Positions 1 to 11,699 of a stretch of 64,000 bases of DNA are shown piece after piece; the stretch's first letter is position 1; each line of letters starts with the position of its first letter. The notes beneath the pieces were generated by a model. That model saw nothing but the letters and a program-made list of their open reading frames with translations, was not told the DNA's origin and did not search any database. The position numbers were made by a program, and so were the translations under genes. The DNA comes from Lepidodermella squamata (Eukaryota; Gastrotricha): the NCBI GenBank assembly GCA_047495785.1, contig JBLDXI010000001.1:868001-932000 (forward strand), in the 5' to 3' direction.

Positions 1-2
1 GA

Positions 3-1618
3 TGGCTGCCCAAGAAGAAATCGAATACCAGGAAAGCAAAGAAAACTCGTCTCGCGTCGATTTTCACTCTATCAAGGACCTACAACCTCGAACAACTGGA
101 GAGTTTCGACCACTGGGATCGATTTTTCGAGTCGGGTGGCGCCATCTTACGTTTGAATCAGCCGAAAGTTGTCAAAAAATCGAAGGGCAAAAGCAAGCCG
201 GCTACAGTCGGTCGCCGTGCCCAGTACTCTCGGATCAAAGAGCTAGGCGACTTTGTTTCCTGGCTTGCGGCGAATGGTCACATCGTCGAATCTCCGAAGC
301 TGAAATCATTGCTCTTGGATACAACGTCGCAGCTTCTCCAAGGCTCAAAACGAGAAAGCGGCCTCAAGAAAACCGAAAGAGCGAAGTTTGCCCATGACAT
401 GGAGCTACCGATGAAATTTTACCAGCACATCGACGAGCTGATCGCTGAACGCCGAAAGGGGCTGAACCTTTACGGGCTCAAAATCGCTCGAATTGCAGTT
501 GCGGCCAATTCTCATACCGGTTGCCGGTGAGTAACAGCTTCGTCTTAATTTTTCAAAGATTCAACAAACGTGAAAAATTTTTTGTAATTTTTTATCGATC
601 ATTTAAATTATTTTTCCAAATTCCATTTCACGTCAAAAAGCATAAATTTCTAAAAAAAATCGTGCGATCGGGAATTTTTCAAATTTAATTTTAATTTAAT
701 TTGAGGGCAATTTTCAAGTTCAAATGCATAAATTTCCAAGGTTGAATTTGATCGGAAATTCCATCAATCCTTAAAACAAACAAATCACCGATTCTGGAAT
801 CGATTATTCGCTTCAGTTTATTTCGCTCAAGTATTCAAATAATTTGGTGCTCACCACCGATTCAGAGGTGGACAAAATATTCAAGGTTTTATCATTTCCA
901 GCTTTTTCATCGTCATTTTTTATTTTTCAGAGCTTCTGGAATTCGGAAAATGAAACTTACTGAGTGGAAAGCGAGGGATGGCGATGCTGATGGAGAAGGT
1001 TGGGTTTGTGTTGAGGTAAAAGGAATGAAAAACTCGATTTCTGGATTCCCGTTCGTCACCTTCGACCCCGCAACAGCCGCCTTAATTCAAAGCTACATCG
1101 ATAATGACCGGCCGGCGTCGAAAAACAAGCGGGTTTTTTTGACTCAAAAACGAACAAGAATCAGTTCCTCGACGCTGAACGAGTACGCAAACCTCGGTTG
1201 GCCGTCGTTCAAAGAAAAGTTTCAGCCGAATTTCAGCCGGCCGCTCAGTGATACCTTTACACTTACCACCCAGCGCCGAGCAATCAATACTACTACGCGT
1301 TCAGAGAAGGACCCCGACCAGCCGCCTCAGGCCAAAGTTAATCAGGCGTTGGTGCAAAGTGAGCCCACGGGCGAGTCGGTCTATACCCTCACCGCTGCAG
1401 TTTCGGAGGCGATCGGGGTCGCAAAATGGGCGTACTACAAGTGTGCGAACCGCCTTGATCCGTCGAACCCAGAGCTACGCCCGTTCGCATACAGGCCTGT
1501 CAAAGCCGTCCCGCTTTCATCAAACAACACCGAGGGGTCTAAGGAGTCGAAGGATAGTGAAGACGAAAATTCCTCGAGCGAAGACGAAAATTCCAGCAGC
1601 GACGATGACTGCTGCTAA
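3..1618 (+). CDS. Tyrosine-recombinase-like protein, 5' end outside the window
   Basis: Two exons are visible: the frame is open from base 3 to 526 (donor gtgagt), and continues at 931 after a tttttcag acceptor, to a stop at 1618. Joining them creates TGCRASGIRKMKLTEW, which resembles box I of tyrosine recombinases (TGxR..E...L.W) with the catalytic Arg encoded across the splice junction. Further on, TLTTQRRAINTT resembles the HxxR box with the His replaced, and GVAKWAYYKC resembles the segment holding the nucleophilic Tyr. The first exon is Lys/Arg rich, as in a DNA-binding core domain. The C-terminus is an acidic Ser/Asp/Glu tail ending in DDDCC. Family knowledge: Cryptons and domesticated relatives carry such recombinases in animals. 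I see no terminal repeats here, so a mobile copy and a host-domesticated gene are both possible. The family assignment is inference from short motifs. Confidence 0.5.
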
Positions 1619-2159
1619 AGTATTATTGTCTTGTGTTGTAGTTGATTTTTTACTTGATTTTTCGGCGCTCACATTGATCAAACTTGTGGAAGAAATTTTC
1701 AAAAGAATTAAATAATACAGAAATTCGGGAAGATAAAATTTCATTTTTCGGCGCAAAAAAACGGCGCAAAAAATCTTTTTTTCATCTGTTGCTATGTTCG
1801 CGCTCAATATTTAAAAAATTACGCTTGATCCTCACATTTTTATTATCTTCTTTACTATCTTCTCGTTTGATATATTGCTCGCGTAATTTCACGATGTCTG
1901 ATTTCATGATGTCATGTGATTTCTGTCACAAAAGTTGTTATCCAATTTGGTCTATCGTATCAATAAAAACGCTCGAGTTACGGCGATTACGCGATCTGAG
2001 TCTTGGAAATGCGAATGACGTAGGTGCGATGATGAGATGCGACGCGCAAGGCAGACCGTAAAATGCAACGACGCGCATCGGTTAGGAGAGAGGTGTTAAA
2101 AGCGTGTCCGCCATCGCCATTTTCAGCAACGGCCTTGAGCTACAATGACGCCAGGTGCG
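1619..2159. other. Intergenic, nothing recognised
   Basis: AT-rich DNA between the recombinase-like gene and the next promoter. Short open frames on both strands show no recognisable protein. The last part (about 2040-2150) is richer in GC and may belong to the promoter of the following gene. Confidence 0.5.
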
Positions 2160-2166
2160 TATAAAA
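2160..2166 (+). promoter_or_regulatory. TATA box of the 2236 gene
   Basis: TATAAAA followed about 24 bases later by an initiator-like TCAGT (2182-2186). This leaves a leader of about 50 bases before the ATG at 2236. Confidence 0.6.
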
Positions 2167-2235
2167 ACCGGCGGAGCATCATCAGTCCAGCATTGGTATC
2201 ATTTTCAGCAATAAGTTTTTCGATTATTTCTCATA

Positions 2236-2727
2236 ATGCCTTCTTGGTCTGCGTATTTCGACCATCGGCGCCCTTGTCAGCTTTTCCGGGTACTTTGCTC
2301 GCCATCTGCGAGTGAAGGGCCGTCATCGTTTTCGACTGCAACCTCGACTACGACGACTACAACGAGCTCGCTGTCTTCGACTTCGTTCGATGACTTGCTG
2401 AAATCGCCGCAACGTTACTACGACGATATGCACGCCACCTACACCGCTTTTGTTGTAGTCATCGCGATCTTGGCGGTAAGTCTGTTGGTCTCCGTTGCGG
2501 TCGGCGTCGGTTATCTATTCCGCGCGGCCATCGCTAAGCGTTGCTGTCGCAAGGCGCCGATACGGCGACGTTTGAAGAAGCTGCCATCAACGCCGAGCGC
2601 CGCTAGCGACACGACTTTCTCGCGTGATCACCCTCGCCGCGGTCGTTCCGTTCTGAAGGCAGAAATCAAGGCAGAAGTGCATCAACCGGCTGACGAAGAA
2701 TCGCTGGAAGAACTGTTTTCAGCTTAA
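2236..2727 (+). CDS. Small single-pass membrane protein, unknown function
   Basis: A single-exon frame of 163 residues follows a good TATA/initiator promoter and is followed by AATAAA at 2819, so it looks like a real transcription unit. The N-terminal third is Ser/Thr rich (a run of Thr around residues 37-43), suggesting an exposed, possibly O-glycosylated segment. One strong hydrophobic helix lies at about residues 71-95 (AFVVVIAILAVSLLVSVAVG). It is followed by a basic patch (KRCCRKAPIRRRLKK), which by the positive-inside rule puts the C-terminus in the cytosol. The tail is charged with no recognised domain. I do not recognise the family. Codon use is GC-richer than the flanking DNA. Confidence 0.6.
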   Translation: MPSWSAYFDHRRPCQLFRVLCSPSASEGPSSFSTATSTTTTTTSSLSSTSFDDLLKSPQRYYDDMHATYTAFVVVIAILAVSLLVSVAVGVGYLFRAAIAKRCCRKAPIRRRLKKLPSTPSAASDTTFSRDHPRRGRSVLKAEIKAEVHQPADEESLEELFSA

Positions 2728-3583
2728 AATGCCGCCTTAAAGCGGACTTAAACCGGCCCTTTTCAGGGCCACAAGTGATTGCAACAGTGTTTTATTCCTG
2801 GTGTTTCCGGAGTATGAAAATAAAGTTCATATGAGAGCGAGCCGCGGTAGATGGTGCGTTGATAGTGTTTAGCCATTGTGTCAACAACTTGAGCGCATGT
2901 TTGCGCATTGCGTAATCGCCTGCTGTGCGCGAGCGCCATTTTGCGCCACAATAATATCGATATTTACAGTAATTATCAGAACTAGAACCGGCTAGTCGCG
3001 GTTCTGCTGATAAAGCTTCAGATAAAGGCCACTACGATAGCGATAGGCAGTGACATGAGAATAAATAAACTTCGTCTTCAGCAGTAATGTTCCGAAATTG
3101 ATATGAAAACGCAAACATATTTAGATTTGCTGGGAAAAAACGAGCGAAAATTTATTAGATCCGCCTTCAATGTCATTCAAGGCTCTTTACCTGCTATTCA
3201 AACAAACATACGAAATAACCTGTATATAACAATTACTATACAGTATTCATTAATGCTGATGAAAAAAACTGGCCGTAAGTTGGCAAAAACTCATGACCGC
3301 AAATACGGTTGTTAGCGTTTTTTTCAGCCAGGTATGTTGACACAGTCAGGTGGAGTGGCGTTTTTTCCCTCAGCTTGTGTATAGTACTAGATAAATTCGT
3401 ACACATTTTTCGATTTATTTCCCATCATTTTGCATGCAATATAACGAGCCGCAAATTGATTGCGGTTAAAAATGCTGTGAAAATCAAGATAGCTGCATCA
3501 TTTAATGTGTGTAACAAGTGGCCCTCGACACAGGTTGATATATTTTATAAATGATAAAATTGATTGATTATCAATCATCCGCA
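2728..3583. other. Intergenic; poly(A) signals only
   Basis: Contains AATAAA at 2819 (for the gene at 2236) and another AATAAA at about 3062. Two short plus-strand frames (3103-3315, 3309-3554) overlap one another, are AT-driven, and show no domain. I regard them as chance. Confidence 0.5.
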
Positions 3584-4795
3584 TCACTGCTCGTCGAGAC
3601 AAACAGTTCTCACGAGCATTTCAGTGACTAGATACGGGTCACAGTTGGCAGCAGGTCGCCTGTCCTCGATGTAGCCGCAATCGGCGGTTTTGCACGGGCC
3701 TGGAATGCGAACAGAGGCACCGCGATCGGCAACGCCCCATGTAAATTCGGCGTAGGACGATCCTAGTCGCGTTTTGTTGTCCTCGCCATTTTTCATGTCA
3801 TACTTCGGCATGTGAGCGAGATGGCGGACTTTCAGTTTTTCACAAGCAATTTCCATCGCTCTGAAAAAAATATTGAAAAATTGAATTAAAAAGACTAAAA
3901 ATCAACGATATACTTGAATCCGCCTGGTCTGCGCATTTCTTCTGTCGAAAAATTGCAATGAGCACCCGAGCCTAGCCAATCTCCGCCTCCTACGATTGGG
4001 GTAGGTTTGAAGGTGACATCGACGCCGAAATCCTCAGCAACCCTGGCTAGTAGGTAACGAGCCATCCAAACGTGGTCGCCGACATCAATGCCCTCACTAG
4101 GCCCGACTTGGTACTCCCATTGGCCGGGGACGATTTCCGCATTGGTTCCATCAATTTTCACGCCGGCGTACAGACACGCTCGCAAGTGGGAGTCAACTAT
4201 GTGACGGCCGTAGACGCGGCTGGCACCAACTCCACAATGCGCTGGTCCCATAGGCTCTGGGTAGCCATTTTTAGGCCACCCTAATAATTTCTTATCGACC
4301 TCGACCAAAAAATACTCCTGTTCGATGCCAAACCACGGTTTTTGATCTTTCGCTTTCTTCATAACCTCGTTGCATGACGCCCGATGGTTATTTGCTGTAA
4401 TAAAAGAGTTTGAAAAAATTCAGAAATAAAAATGAAAAATTACGGGTCGGTTTGCCGTCGACGTCGATAACATGGCAGAGAACAATTTTATTAGGATCGC
4501 CGAGAAACGGGTCTCGAAACATAGCAATCGGTTGTAGTACATCTTCATAGACAGGTTCGTGAATGTTTTGAGGGTTCGATGGGCGAGGCGACGACCAAGA
4601 GGGGACGGCTTCCAAAGTGGTAGCTTGGTCAGGGTTCAGAACCCGGCTCTTCGCTCGTGTCATTTCACCGCCGCCGGGCCACGTGTCAATCCAGACGTAG
4701 GTGACCACAACCTTACCGCCCTGATCGAGCCTGGCATAGCGGTCGTAAGTCGCCTGATCGAGAACGGCTTCCCTTGCTAACTTCATTGACGCCAT
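3584..4795 (-). CDS. Glutamine synthetase paralogue with degenerate active-site loops
   Basis: Three exons on the minus strand (4795-4444, 4394-3914, 3860-3584) join in frame to 369 residues, the usual size of a eukaryotic glutamine synthetase. Metal and nucleotide residues are kept: [43 protein letters not shown]. Two elements are missing. The NFDGSST segment that carries the ammonium-binding Asp reads WSSPRPSNPQN. The flap HHETAHIGQ, whose Glu closes over the active site, is shortened by about five residues, so NKTRLGSSYAEFTWG replaces it. In the family both elements are needed for amide synthesis, so I infer loss of or change in that activity. The frame itself is intact, splice sites are good and the rest is conserved, which argues against simple decay. 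It lies about 1 kb downstream of a canonical paralogue in the same orientation, probably a tandem duplicate. Confidence 0.9.
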
Positions 4796-5758
4796 TACTA
4801 ATTCAGAAATATTATGTTCGCAACTGCTATCTTAATATTTTCCTAATGAACTAAGTTGACAAGCGCGGGAGCAGTTACGGTCAAAATAGGGTTATCATCA
4901 TGCAGCGGAGACTCTCAAGCCTTATCTGTGTACGGGCTTTTGTTATCAGTAGATGGGACAACGTTGTTTTTGAAACTTTGAGAGATATTAAAATTGCTGA
5001 TAAAAAATTGGGTCTTAAGCTGGATGGGCGAATTTTCGGTTATTATGAAAAGCGCGAAAACATTTTCGATCGATAATTTGAATTTTTCAAGCTCGCGCGT
5101 GGTTGCGAAAATTCAATGAATGGGTAACTTATTGGTCTGCGATAACAAATAGTGAAGCGCATATGGAGTTTACCCAGTAACACGTCAGCAAGTATTTTTT
5201 AACCTTGAAAACATTAATCACTGTATTGGTAAATTAGCAGAATGAGGAAAGGAGGGTGAATTTATTGATCGTGGCGGAATGGGACATTGAGAGTGCCGGC
5301 AACTGATAAGCTCTCAGCAAATGTTCGCTCTTTTTTCTTGTCACCGTTTTTGAGATTTCGTAGAATTGATTCGCATTTCTTGAAACCGACAGGAGCTGCG
5401 GCTTTGAGCCATTAAAGAGGCCAACCATGAAAATGCAAATTTTCCAACTGCCAAAACGCTACAGGGACATTTTTCATTTTTATTTTTTTAGCTCTTAATT
5501 ATATGGCATAAAATTAAATTATATCCGAAACATTTTAATCGCCACGAAAAAAAAGAATTCGAAAAAGCTAACGACCACATAATATGATTATCAACGAGAA
5601 TAGAAGCAAATTTCTGTACACATAAACTTTGCTTATTTTTTTTGTTATATAATTTCCTTCATCAAATTATCAAGCACTGTTAAATGTCCATGTTTTCAGT
5701 TGCCATCAAAAATTGAATCGGAGCTTAAATTTATATAGTCAGTAATATTTCCCGTCGA
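4796..5758. other. Intergenic between the two glutamine synthetase genes
   Basis: AT-rich sequence holding the promoter of the 4795 gene and the 3' flank of the 5759 gene. I see no strong TATA box and no convincing coding frame; the minus-strand frame at 5234-5428 looks like chance. Confidence 0.45.
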
Positions 5759-7247
5759 CTATTGTTCGTTGAGGCAAGTCGTGCGAACGATCATCTCGGT
5801 GACAGCGTACGGATCGCAGTTGCTGGCCGGTCGGCGGTCTTCGAGGTAGCCGAAGCCATCGGCGGCGGTTTGACGAGGAACGCGGATCGAGCAGCCGCGG
5901 TTGGCGACGCCCCACGAGAATTGCCCGATGTGGGCAGTTTCGTGGTGACCAGTCAGGCGACGCCTGTTGTCTTCGCCGCCCTTGGGATCATAGCAGCGGA
6001 TATGACACATGTGACGCTTTTCCAACTTGCTGATCGCATCTTCGATGGCCCTGGAAAATCAAGGAGAATTAATCCATAAATTAAATTGAAATAAAAATTA
6101 CTTCATGCCGACGCCTGGGGTACGCATGGCTTCGGTCGAGTAGTTGGTATGGCAACCAGCGCCGTTCCAGTCGCCAGGGATCGGCTTCGGGTCAAGGGTG
6201 ACAATGACGCCGAAGTCTTCGGCGACGCGGTGCAGAATGTAGCGCGAAACCCACAAGTGATCGCCCATTTCGATGCCCTCGCACGGGCCGACCTGGTACT
6301 CCCACTGGCCGGGCATCACCTCGCCGTTTGTGCCGCAGATCTTGATGCCGGCGTACATGCACGCCTTGAAGTGAGCCTCCATGATGTCGCGGCCAAACGC
6401 GCGATCGGCGCCAACTGAACAGTAGTAGGGTCCCTGCGGGCCGGGGAAGCCGTTCTTCGGCCAGCCGAGCGGCTGCTTATCGAAATCAAGCATGGTGTAC
6501 TCCTGCTCGAGGCCGAACCACGGCTTCTCGGCCTTGGCGGCTTCCATCGCTTCGAGGCATGACTTGCGGTGATTCGAGGCTACATAGAAAAAAATTGATT
6601 CAAATTATAAGCATTTTGATAGACCTAAAATGACCCCGACCACCAGGACAAATTATTTGCCAGCCAGGCATATCAAATCGCAGATAACCTAGTTTATCCC
6701 TAGTTTTTTCCCCCACAGAAATTGTGATAAAAAAAGCACTTCTACTGATTAATTGAGCATCAAAATAGATTTTCCCGAAAAGCTCAATTTTTTTAATTTG
6801 AGATTATTTCATCTGCTCATTTCCATTCAAATTCATTTCAAATTTCCAAATGAAGATGAAATAGGCCCTTTGATTTTCTCCGACCGGTAAAAATTACCGA
6901 ATATTTGACTTACCAACAGGTTTTCCTTCAAAGTCGTAGACGTCGCACAGGACGAGGATGTTGTCGCCACGGAGGAACGGATCGGGGAAAATGGCAACCG
7001 GGTTGATGTAGGTGTCCGAGTTGTGGCCCGTCGCCTGACCGGTCGAGGAGCCGTCGAAATTCCAAACAGGCAGCTCAGACACGTTTTTCACCGGGGCCGC
7101 GAGCCACTTCGACTTGGAGCGCAGGTTCTCGCCGCTACCGTCGATCCACAGGTAGGTGGCGATGGCCTGACCCTTCTGGTCCAGGTCCATATAACGGTTA
7201 TACACCGTCTTGTTCAGAGTTGCGGTCGGAGCAACGACGTGCGACAT
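5759..7247 (-). CDS. Glutamine synthetase (canonical)
   Basis: Makes glutamine from glutamate, ammonia and ATP in the cytosol (EC 6.3.1.2). Three minus-strand exons (7247-6914, 6579-6102, 6050-5759) give 367 residues, the normal eukaryotic length. I chose the Met at 7247 (MSHVVAP) because it matches the family's N-terminus; the frame runs further upstream but only through hydrophobic sequence ahead of it. Diagnostic elements are all present: [50 protein letters not shown], the flap [10 protein letters not shown] with its Glu, and [13 protein letters not shown]. Intron positions match those of the neighbouring paralogue exactly, supporting tandem duplication. A TATA-like element is about 50 bases upstream. 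Confidence 0.97.
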
Positions 7248-7292
7248 TTGAGATGAACGGAAACAAATCAAAAATAACAAAAAACTAGATTC

Positions 7293-7298
7293 TTTATA
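7293..7298 (-). promoter_or_regulatory. TATA-like box of the canonical glutamine synthetase
   Basis: TATAAA on the minus strand, about 46-50 bases upstream of the ATG at 7247. Position and orientation fit a core promoter with a very short leader. Confidence 0.35.
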
Positions 7299-9729
7299 GA
7301 GATCACAAGGATATAAAAATGAAGAATTGAATTACGCGGCAATTTCATGTTTCATCGAGCTTACATTTACCACGCATCTACTTGCGCTTCCAGGCACAGA
7401 AATGACAATAGAAAAGAAGCACAATAAATACAGAGTACCCGGCAGATCTAAAGATGCACCTCGATAAACAGTGGGCTATACAATAAATACTGGCTACTGC
7501 GCAACGAACAGCTGAGTACTAGAAATCCATGTGTTTGGCAAGCACTATAATGTATAGCGCCGTTCAGTGTTTACTGGCAGGCGTATCCTATTTTCCACCA
7601 GAAATGATGGTAAAAAAATCAGGCCACATTCGCGCGAGTGGTAAAAAGCAGAACTGATCTTTTTCGAGAAAAAAACACAATTATCACGATTAAGTTGCAT
7701 GGCGTGGCGAAGGCGAGGGGAAAAATTGCGGTGAACCTGCCGTGCCGGTGGGTTAAGTCTACACGGGCAATTGATATCGCGATTTGAGCTGACGTCTGTC
7801 CCATCACGAGGACGCCATGTTATTCGCATATTTTGTAAAAAAAACGCGCGCGGAAGTGAAACGAGAGATAGCAGCAGGCGACCACTTGCTGTGTGTGTCT
7901 GCGCGATAATAAAAGCGTCCTCTAGTGACCTAGAACCTGGAGCGTTATCAGGCCACCCATTAATTAGAAAAGTTAATAAGTGCAACAACGCAATGAGAAA
8001 AAAGGCAATTTGGTATGGTTCAGAGACAAAATTGCTTCGCAAATGACTGGCCTGAGGATTTAAATACTGAGGAAAGCCTGCCGGGTGTTGAATATTATGC
8101 CATGTTATTAGGCAGACAACCGCATCATCTGCGCGAATCGCGTGGGTAATGAGACTTACATGATGATAAATTTCAGACTTGATTACGCTGCAATGGCGTG
8201 AATTTTGAAGACTCTGAACCTTCAAGTGTTGGACCACGTGTTTTCGCGACAAATGGCGCATGGCAGCGTGATTGTTGGCCAAAGTTCAACCATCCGGCGG
8301 GGAGGGACTTGTTTTGTCTTGTTTCCAGCCAGTCTAGGCCATTGAATTCGAACACGTTTTAACCGCGAAAATCGGCGTGGCAATAGATTGTTTTACCACA
8401 CACGACCGATCACTGAATGCCTGAATGCCGGAAAATAAAATTATTGGACCACTACAGGAAAATTAACTGATGCCGCATATGAGAACCTTAAAAAAACTGT
8501 ATGCACTCGAAGAAGACTTTTTCTTGAACTATCGGACATCGGACAATTTACTGGTCAGCTAGTATTGCAAAAAACGATGCACTCGCTGCTGATAAGAGCC
8601 CCGTTAGATATCAGGTATAACGAAACATCCAGACATCTTCATTTCTAATATGATAAAAGTGTATACATTCGCGAAAGTCGGCTCTACCCCAGGGGAACGT
8701 GAAACGGCGGACAAAAAATTAAGCGAATTTTACCCCATGTATAGGTAGAGCTATACTGAAAAGCTGCGGTTATAATAAAATTGTGTCAAAATGAGAATTC
8801 AAATTAGTTCAGCAAATTCCCGGCGGACACTGCGAATGATAATTATTTTGATAGATAAACCTTTATTCTATCATCGCGCATTGAAATAACAATTCTATCG
8901 TCTAACTTTATGATGAATGAAATATCATCGTGCTTCAAGGTCGGCTAATAATAGTTAGCTGTATAGGAAGGGTTTTTCACGCGGATAAGAAATCGATATC
9001 AAACGTGATGGCCTTGTAATTACTGACAGTCAAAGCACGTAGTTGTTATCATAGCGGGGCATTTTAGCGATGCCCTAGTTTCTTCTACGATTTGAATGGA
9101 AATAATATACCAGTAGCAGGTCCGTTTTATCATCGTTGCTGCTTTCATGACCTACTTGATGACGCAACTTCTGCATTCCAATTTTTTTCGAGGTGCACAT
9201 TATACGGCGCGCTTGAACCCTTCGCTATAAAACCTCATTCGGAAACAGAAAAAAACTGTCCAAACCTGAGGTCAAATATTCTGACTCATATTCATCATAT
9301 ATACTCATATTCAAAAAGACGAGATGTTTATTCATCCAAACAAAACTAGGTAAAAAAATCGTCAGATTATCAGCCTTCAAGAATAAAATGAAAGGAGCGA
9401 TAAGAAACAAAACATAATTAAATTATGTATAACAAAAATGGAAGGTTTCAGCAGCAAGAATAAATAGCAAGAATTATCATGGCACAAAGTAGTAAAATAA
9501 AACTATGTCATCTAGAAGTACAAACAATTAAGGCGAAACGTATTCTCAATATTGTCAATGGAATGCGATAAATTATTCAATGCAAGAGGTAAAACTACGG
9601 CTTAGAGCCAAGAATGCTGGCCTGTGATGAGAAGAAGATCTGAGAGTGATTGAAAGATTTTTCGACTTGAACAGCTTAGCACACTTGGCACCTGGCTGCT
9701 ATTATAAAAATATCCATTTCATCGTTTTC
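7299..9729. other. Long intergenic stretch, no gene supported
   Basis: A minus-strand frame of 245 codons at 7545-8282 is open but has no signal peptide, no membrane segment, no recognised domain and no splice context; I treat it as chance. Short frames elsewhere are AT-driven. One CGCGCGCG word lies at about 7845. Confidence 0.4.
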
Positions 9730-11645
9730 CTATCTCTCGCTGAGCTTCAGGCGTATCTCATTGTCAGCTGGTACCATGATATGGGTGACATGAACAGGCA
9801 ATCGCTCTCGATCACCAGCGTCGGCCGGCCACAGTTCATATTTACTGAGAATTCGAACCAACGTCAGTTTCAGCTCAAGCATGGCGAAACGTCTCCCGAT
9901 GCACTCGTGCGGCCCCATGCCTAAAAAATAAACAAAATTAAAATCAAATCAGGAAATTAGGTCACAAATTTACCAAAACCGAGAAACGCTCCAGGCGGTC
10001 GATTTGAGCTGTATTCAGGCGCGAAGCGTTCCGGATAAAACTCGCTAGGATCTACTGGACCCCAATACTCAGCATTTTGGTGAATTCTCCAAACATTCGC
10101 TACAACAGAACCGGGCGGTTCAGGAGCTGGGACGCCGCAAATTTCCGTTTCAGCATGCGAAAATCTCGTTATAATGTGAATGGCTTCGGGGTACAGCCGG
10201 ACAGTTTCTAGACACACCCAATCGAGGTACTTCATTTTGTTTACCAACACATCATAGTCAGCTTTCAGGCCACTTTCCAAGCCTAGTTCATCCCGAAACT
10301 GCATTATTTCGTCGTAGAGCCTGTTCTATATATCGGAACATTTTTATAATTAAGTATGAAGAGGAAGTGTGAATTACTAACCTGAACCAAAGGGTTTTTG
10401 GCCAAGGAGTCCAAGCAATATCCGATTGTTGTGCTTGTTGTTTCGTAGCCTTTTTGATCAAATTAAGTGATTTATATGCGAATCTTGGAAAACCATTACC
10501 TGCCATCAAAAGAGCTATTATATTGGTCCTTAGCTCGCCTTCATTAAGGTAGGTCTTGACATTCTTCTCATCAAAGCAGTTTCCGCTATGTGGGCCATTT
10601 TTGAAAGCTGTTTTCTCGATCAGCAGTTGTATCAGGCGTTTTGGTAACTGGGCATGGATAATGGCTGGATTCTCTCGCTGACGATCAGCTTCTCGAATGA
10701 AATGCTGCACGGTGGGCTCGTAAAACCGTGTCAAATTATTGAGCGGACTCAAGACGCCCCAAGAAAACTTCATCAAGAAATTTGTCAAAATCTGATAAAA
10801 ATGTAGTAAAAATCAAGTTGAAAATTCATGTTTAAAGGGCTACATACCTTTATCGGGTATGCGATTTCAGGTAGCGCTGACACAAACAGCATGATTTTAG
10901 GCGGATAAAGGACGACGTTCGAAAACAGTTTGTTGGTTTCGTGGTAGACCTTGTTGCTAAGATTCGTTCCGCTTTGATCCTGCTCTTGCAGGTCCATTTC
11001 AGCGCCTAGAGCAGTTTGACTGAACAACTGCATAGCATAGCGCTGCAGCGGGTCTCTAATGTCGAACGCTTGACCAGAAGCCGCCTTTTGCTGCAACACT
11101 CGCATTAGGATCGTGACATTTGACTCGAACTCGCTAATAAGCTTTCGTAGGTTCGAGTCTGTGAAGAAAGGACTCGCGGCTTTCCGAGCGACTCGCCAAT
11201 GATCTTTCCGACCAATCAGAATGCTCGTCAGACCGCTATGCGGCTCCTTGTCCGAATCAGGTTGAAATACGACAAACTGCGATCGAAAAACAAAAATAAT
11301 GGATGAAATAATAAAATATAATTAAAATACCAATCTCCCGGAAAATGATTTCGATTGTTCGACACACATGCTTTCTACAGCCTTTGGTAGGGAAATCACC
11401 ATCACAGGCCTGGGCCCTTCGTAGTAGCCGAAAATGTCTCCATATTCTTCCGCCCATCGGTTGTAAACAAGATGTCTATCGCCTCTGCTGATTTCTTTGA
11501 GGTTGCCGTAGAAAAAATGAGGCACAGGTCCGCGAATACCTCTGTCAGAAAAGTATGTATGCTTTTTCCGCCGATACATATAGAAAACACCGATCGCAAT
11601 AGCCGCCGCAGCAGGTATTGCCGATAACCAGTTGATCGCAGGCAT
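9730..11645 (-). CDS. Microsomal cytochrome P450
   Basis: A haem-thiolate monooxygenase anchored in the endoplasmic reticulum; substrate unknown. Six minus-strand exons (11645-11331, 11276-10848, 10791-10500, 10449-10382, 10325-9974, 9920-9730) join in frame to 548 residues. The N-terminal helix (about residues 7-24, AIPAAAAIAIGVFYMY) is followed by a basic stop-transfer and a Pro/Gly hinge (GIRGPVPHFFYGN). The I-helix reads MAGYETTSTT, made across a splice junction. The K-helix ExxR is ETVR in CLETVRLYP. The PERF segment is FYPERFAPE. The haem loop is GFGMGPHECIGRRFA with the Cys ligand, also created by splicing. The I-helix and haem loop suggest the animal CYP3-type clan, but that placement is tentative. 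It has its own TATA box and no co-oriented neighbour within 2 kb. Confidence 0.95.
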
Positions 11646-11691
11646 TTGTTAAGAAAAATGTAAATTTTTGTTTCCTTTGTTTTGCGTGAAT

Positions 11692-11699
11692 CTTTTATA
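11692..11699 (-). promoter_or_regulatory. TATA box of the P450 gene
   Basis: TATAAAAG on the minus strand, 47-54 bases upstream of the ATG at 11645; a start site 25-30 bases downstream leaves a leader of about 20 bases. Confidence 0.6.

Noticed and set aside
7545-8282. Open frame of 245 codons on the minus strand
   Set aside because: No signal, membrane segment, domain, splice context or paralogue; composition suggests chance.
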